Of a DNA stretch of 7,540 nucleotides, positions 6,555-7,540 are shown piece after piece. Position 1 is the first letter of the stretch; every line of letters starts with the position of its first letter. The DNA is from Chloroflexia bacterium (lineage in GTDB: Bacteria > Chloroflexota > Chloroflexia > Thermomicrobiales > UBA6265). The position numbers and the translations under genes were made by a program. The notes under the pieces were generated by a model. The model was given only the letters and a program-made list of their open reading frames with translations, did not search any database and was not told the DNA's origin. The stretch spans positions 1-7,540 of the forward strand of contig JACCYK010000257.1 in NCBI GenBank assembly GCA_013696525.1. Reading direction: 5' to 3'.

Positions 6555-7540
6555 CGGCCTTTGACCGGGCCCGCGAGGTGGCGAACGCCGTCCTCTACGA
6601 AGGGTATGTGCTGTATCCCTATCGCGCCTCTTCCCAAAAGAACCAGGTGCGGTGGCAATTCGGGGTGCTGACCCCGCGCGTCTGGAGCGAGGCCGGCTCC
6701 GGTGAGCCGTGGGCGAGCCAGACCGAGTGTCTCCTCGAACCAGATGCCGATGCGGTGCTCCAGGGGAAAGTCCGGTTCCTCCAGGCCCAGGCCAAGATCG
6801 TCGAGGCGCCGGTGGCGGGAGAAGGTGGACGCTTCCGCCCGGTCGATTCGCTGGAGGCCGGTGATTCCTTGCATGTGAGCTGGGATGAAGGGATCGAGCA
6901 CGAGATTGACGCCACGTTTCCCCTCGCCGCGCTCTTGGAGGGGGAGCGGACCGTCCCGATCGAGATTCCCGGCGGGCGAAAGATCGAAACCATCCCCGGT
7001 GCGGACGGCAACGAGGCCGGGCGAATCGTGCGCGAGCGATGGGCGATCACGGGTCTGTTGCGACTCAAGGCCGAGCGGCTGGTTGGTCCCTATGGCGTTG
7101 TGATGCTTCGCGCGCGTGTGGAAAACGCGACGCTGCTCGCTGAACCAGGGCTCGACCGCTCCGAGGTCGTGCGGCGATCGCTGGTCGGGGCGCATCTCCT
7201 GCTGGCGACGACCGGCGCCAGATTCGTCTCTTTGCTCGAGCCGCCGGAGTGGGCCCGGCCGGCGGCCGCCGCCTGCGACAACCTGCACACCTGGCCGGTC
7301 CTGGTCGGCGATGCCGGTCAGCGGGATTTGATGCTTTCGTCACCGATCATCCTGTACGATTATCCCGTCATCGCGGCCGAAAGCGCGGGCGACCTCTTCG
7401 ACGCGACCGAGATCGACGAGATCCTGACCCTGCGGACGATGACGCTGACCGATGACGAGAAGCGACAAGCCCGCGCGACCGACCAGCGGGCGGCGGCGAT
7501 CATCGACCGGGTGGACCTGATGCCACAAGAGATGCTGGAC
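6551..7540 (+). CDS. Conserved hypothetical protein of group 1h hydrogenase loci, 3' truncated
   Basis: The frame opens at ATG 6551, overlapping the DUF6084 stop by 4 bp (ATGA), and stays open for 330 codons to the end of the window. The protein begins MTAFDRAREVANAVLYEGYV and continues LYPYRASSQKNQVRWQFGVL (21-40). A charged stretch with DATEIDEILTLRTMTLTDDE (284-303) lies near the visible end. It is soluble-looking, with only two cysteines (60, 242), no recognisable catalytic motif and no signal peptide. Proteins with this YPYRxSxxKNQxRW start commonly follow DUF6084 in group 1h operons, but I know no function. Its coupling to the upstream genes argues that it acts in the same assembly or electron-transfer module. 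Confidence 0.85.
   Translation, partial: MTAFDRAREVANAVLYEGYVLYPYRASSQKNQVRWQFGVLTPRVWSEAGSGEPWASQTECLLEPDADAVLQGKVRFLQAQAKIVEAPVAGEGGRFRPVDSLEAGDSLHVSWDEGIEHEIDATFPLAALLEGERTVPIEIPGGRKIETIPGADGNEAGRIVRERWAITGLLRLKAERLVGPYGVVMLRARVENATLLAEPGLDRSEVVRRSLVGAHLLLATTGARFVSLLEPPEWARPAAAACDNLHTWPVLVGDAGQRDLMLSSPIILYDYPVIAAESAGDLFDATEIDEILTLRTMTLTDDEKRQARATDQRAAAIIDRVDLMPQEMLD

Overview
The window is GC-rich, densely coded bacterial DNA. Its core is an operon for a high-affinity, 'actinobacterial-type' group 1h (formerly group 5) [NiFe]-hydrogenase, the class used by aerobic heterotrophs to scavenge atmospheric H2 during starvation. All confident genes are on the + strand. Group 1h operons of this layout occur in Actinomycetota, Chloroflexota (for example Thermomicrobia), Acidobacteriota and others. 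The C/G-run palindromic repeat, an extra small gene between the two hydrogenase subunits and the general protein style lean towards Chloroflexota/Thermomicrobia, but that placement is an inference and not proven by the window.

Layout. 1-464: C-terminal half of a D-2-hydroxyacid dehydrogenase, probably unrelated to the operon. 465-997: non-coding leader region with a near-consensus sigma-70 promoter (TTGACA, 16-bp spacer, TAGAAT at 578-605), a long 5' leader and one doubtful small ORF with a good ribosome-binding site (776-934). 998-2062: hydrogenase small subunit hhyS. 2123-2359: small glycine-rich acidic protein, probably disordered. 2401-4197: hydrogenase large subunit hhyL. 4210-4287: large inverted repeat, able to form a very stable hairpin. 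4353-5246: NifU-domain protein with a Rieske-like C-terminal domain whose ligands are all cysteines. 5243-5923: DUF5947 protein. 5916-6554: DUF6084 protein. 6551-7540: first 330 residues of a conserved but uncharacterised protein that runs off the window.

How the genes work together. HhyS and HhyL form the catalytic heterodimer: HhyL holds the NiFe centre and HhyS three FeS clusters that carry electrons away from H2. Neither shows a Tat signal, so the enzyme should stay cytoplasmic or membrane-associated on the inside. The last four genes overlap by 4, 8 and 4 bp, so they are very probably translationally coupled and needed in fixed ratio. They are accessory proteins typical of group 1h loci with no established biochemical roles, plausibly FeS delivery, enzyme assembly or electron transfer to the respiratory chain. 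The hyp maturation genes and the large-subunit endopeptidase are not in the window and would be expected downstream.
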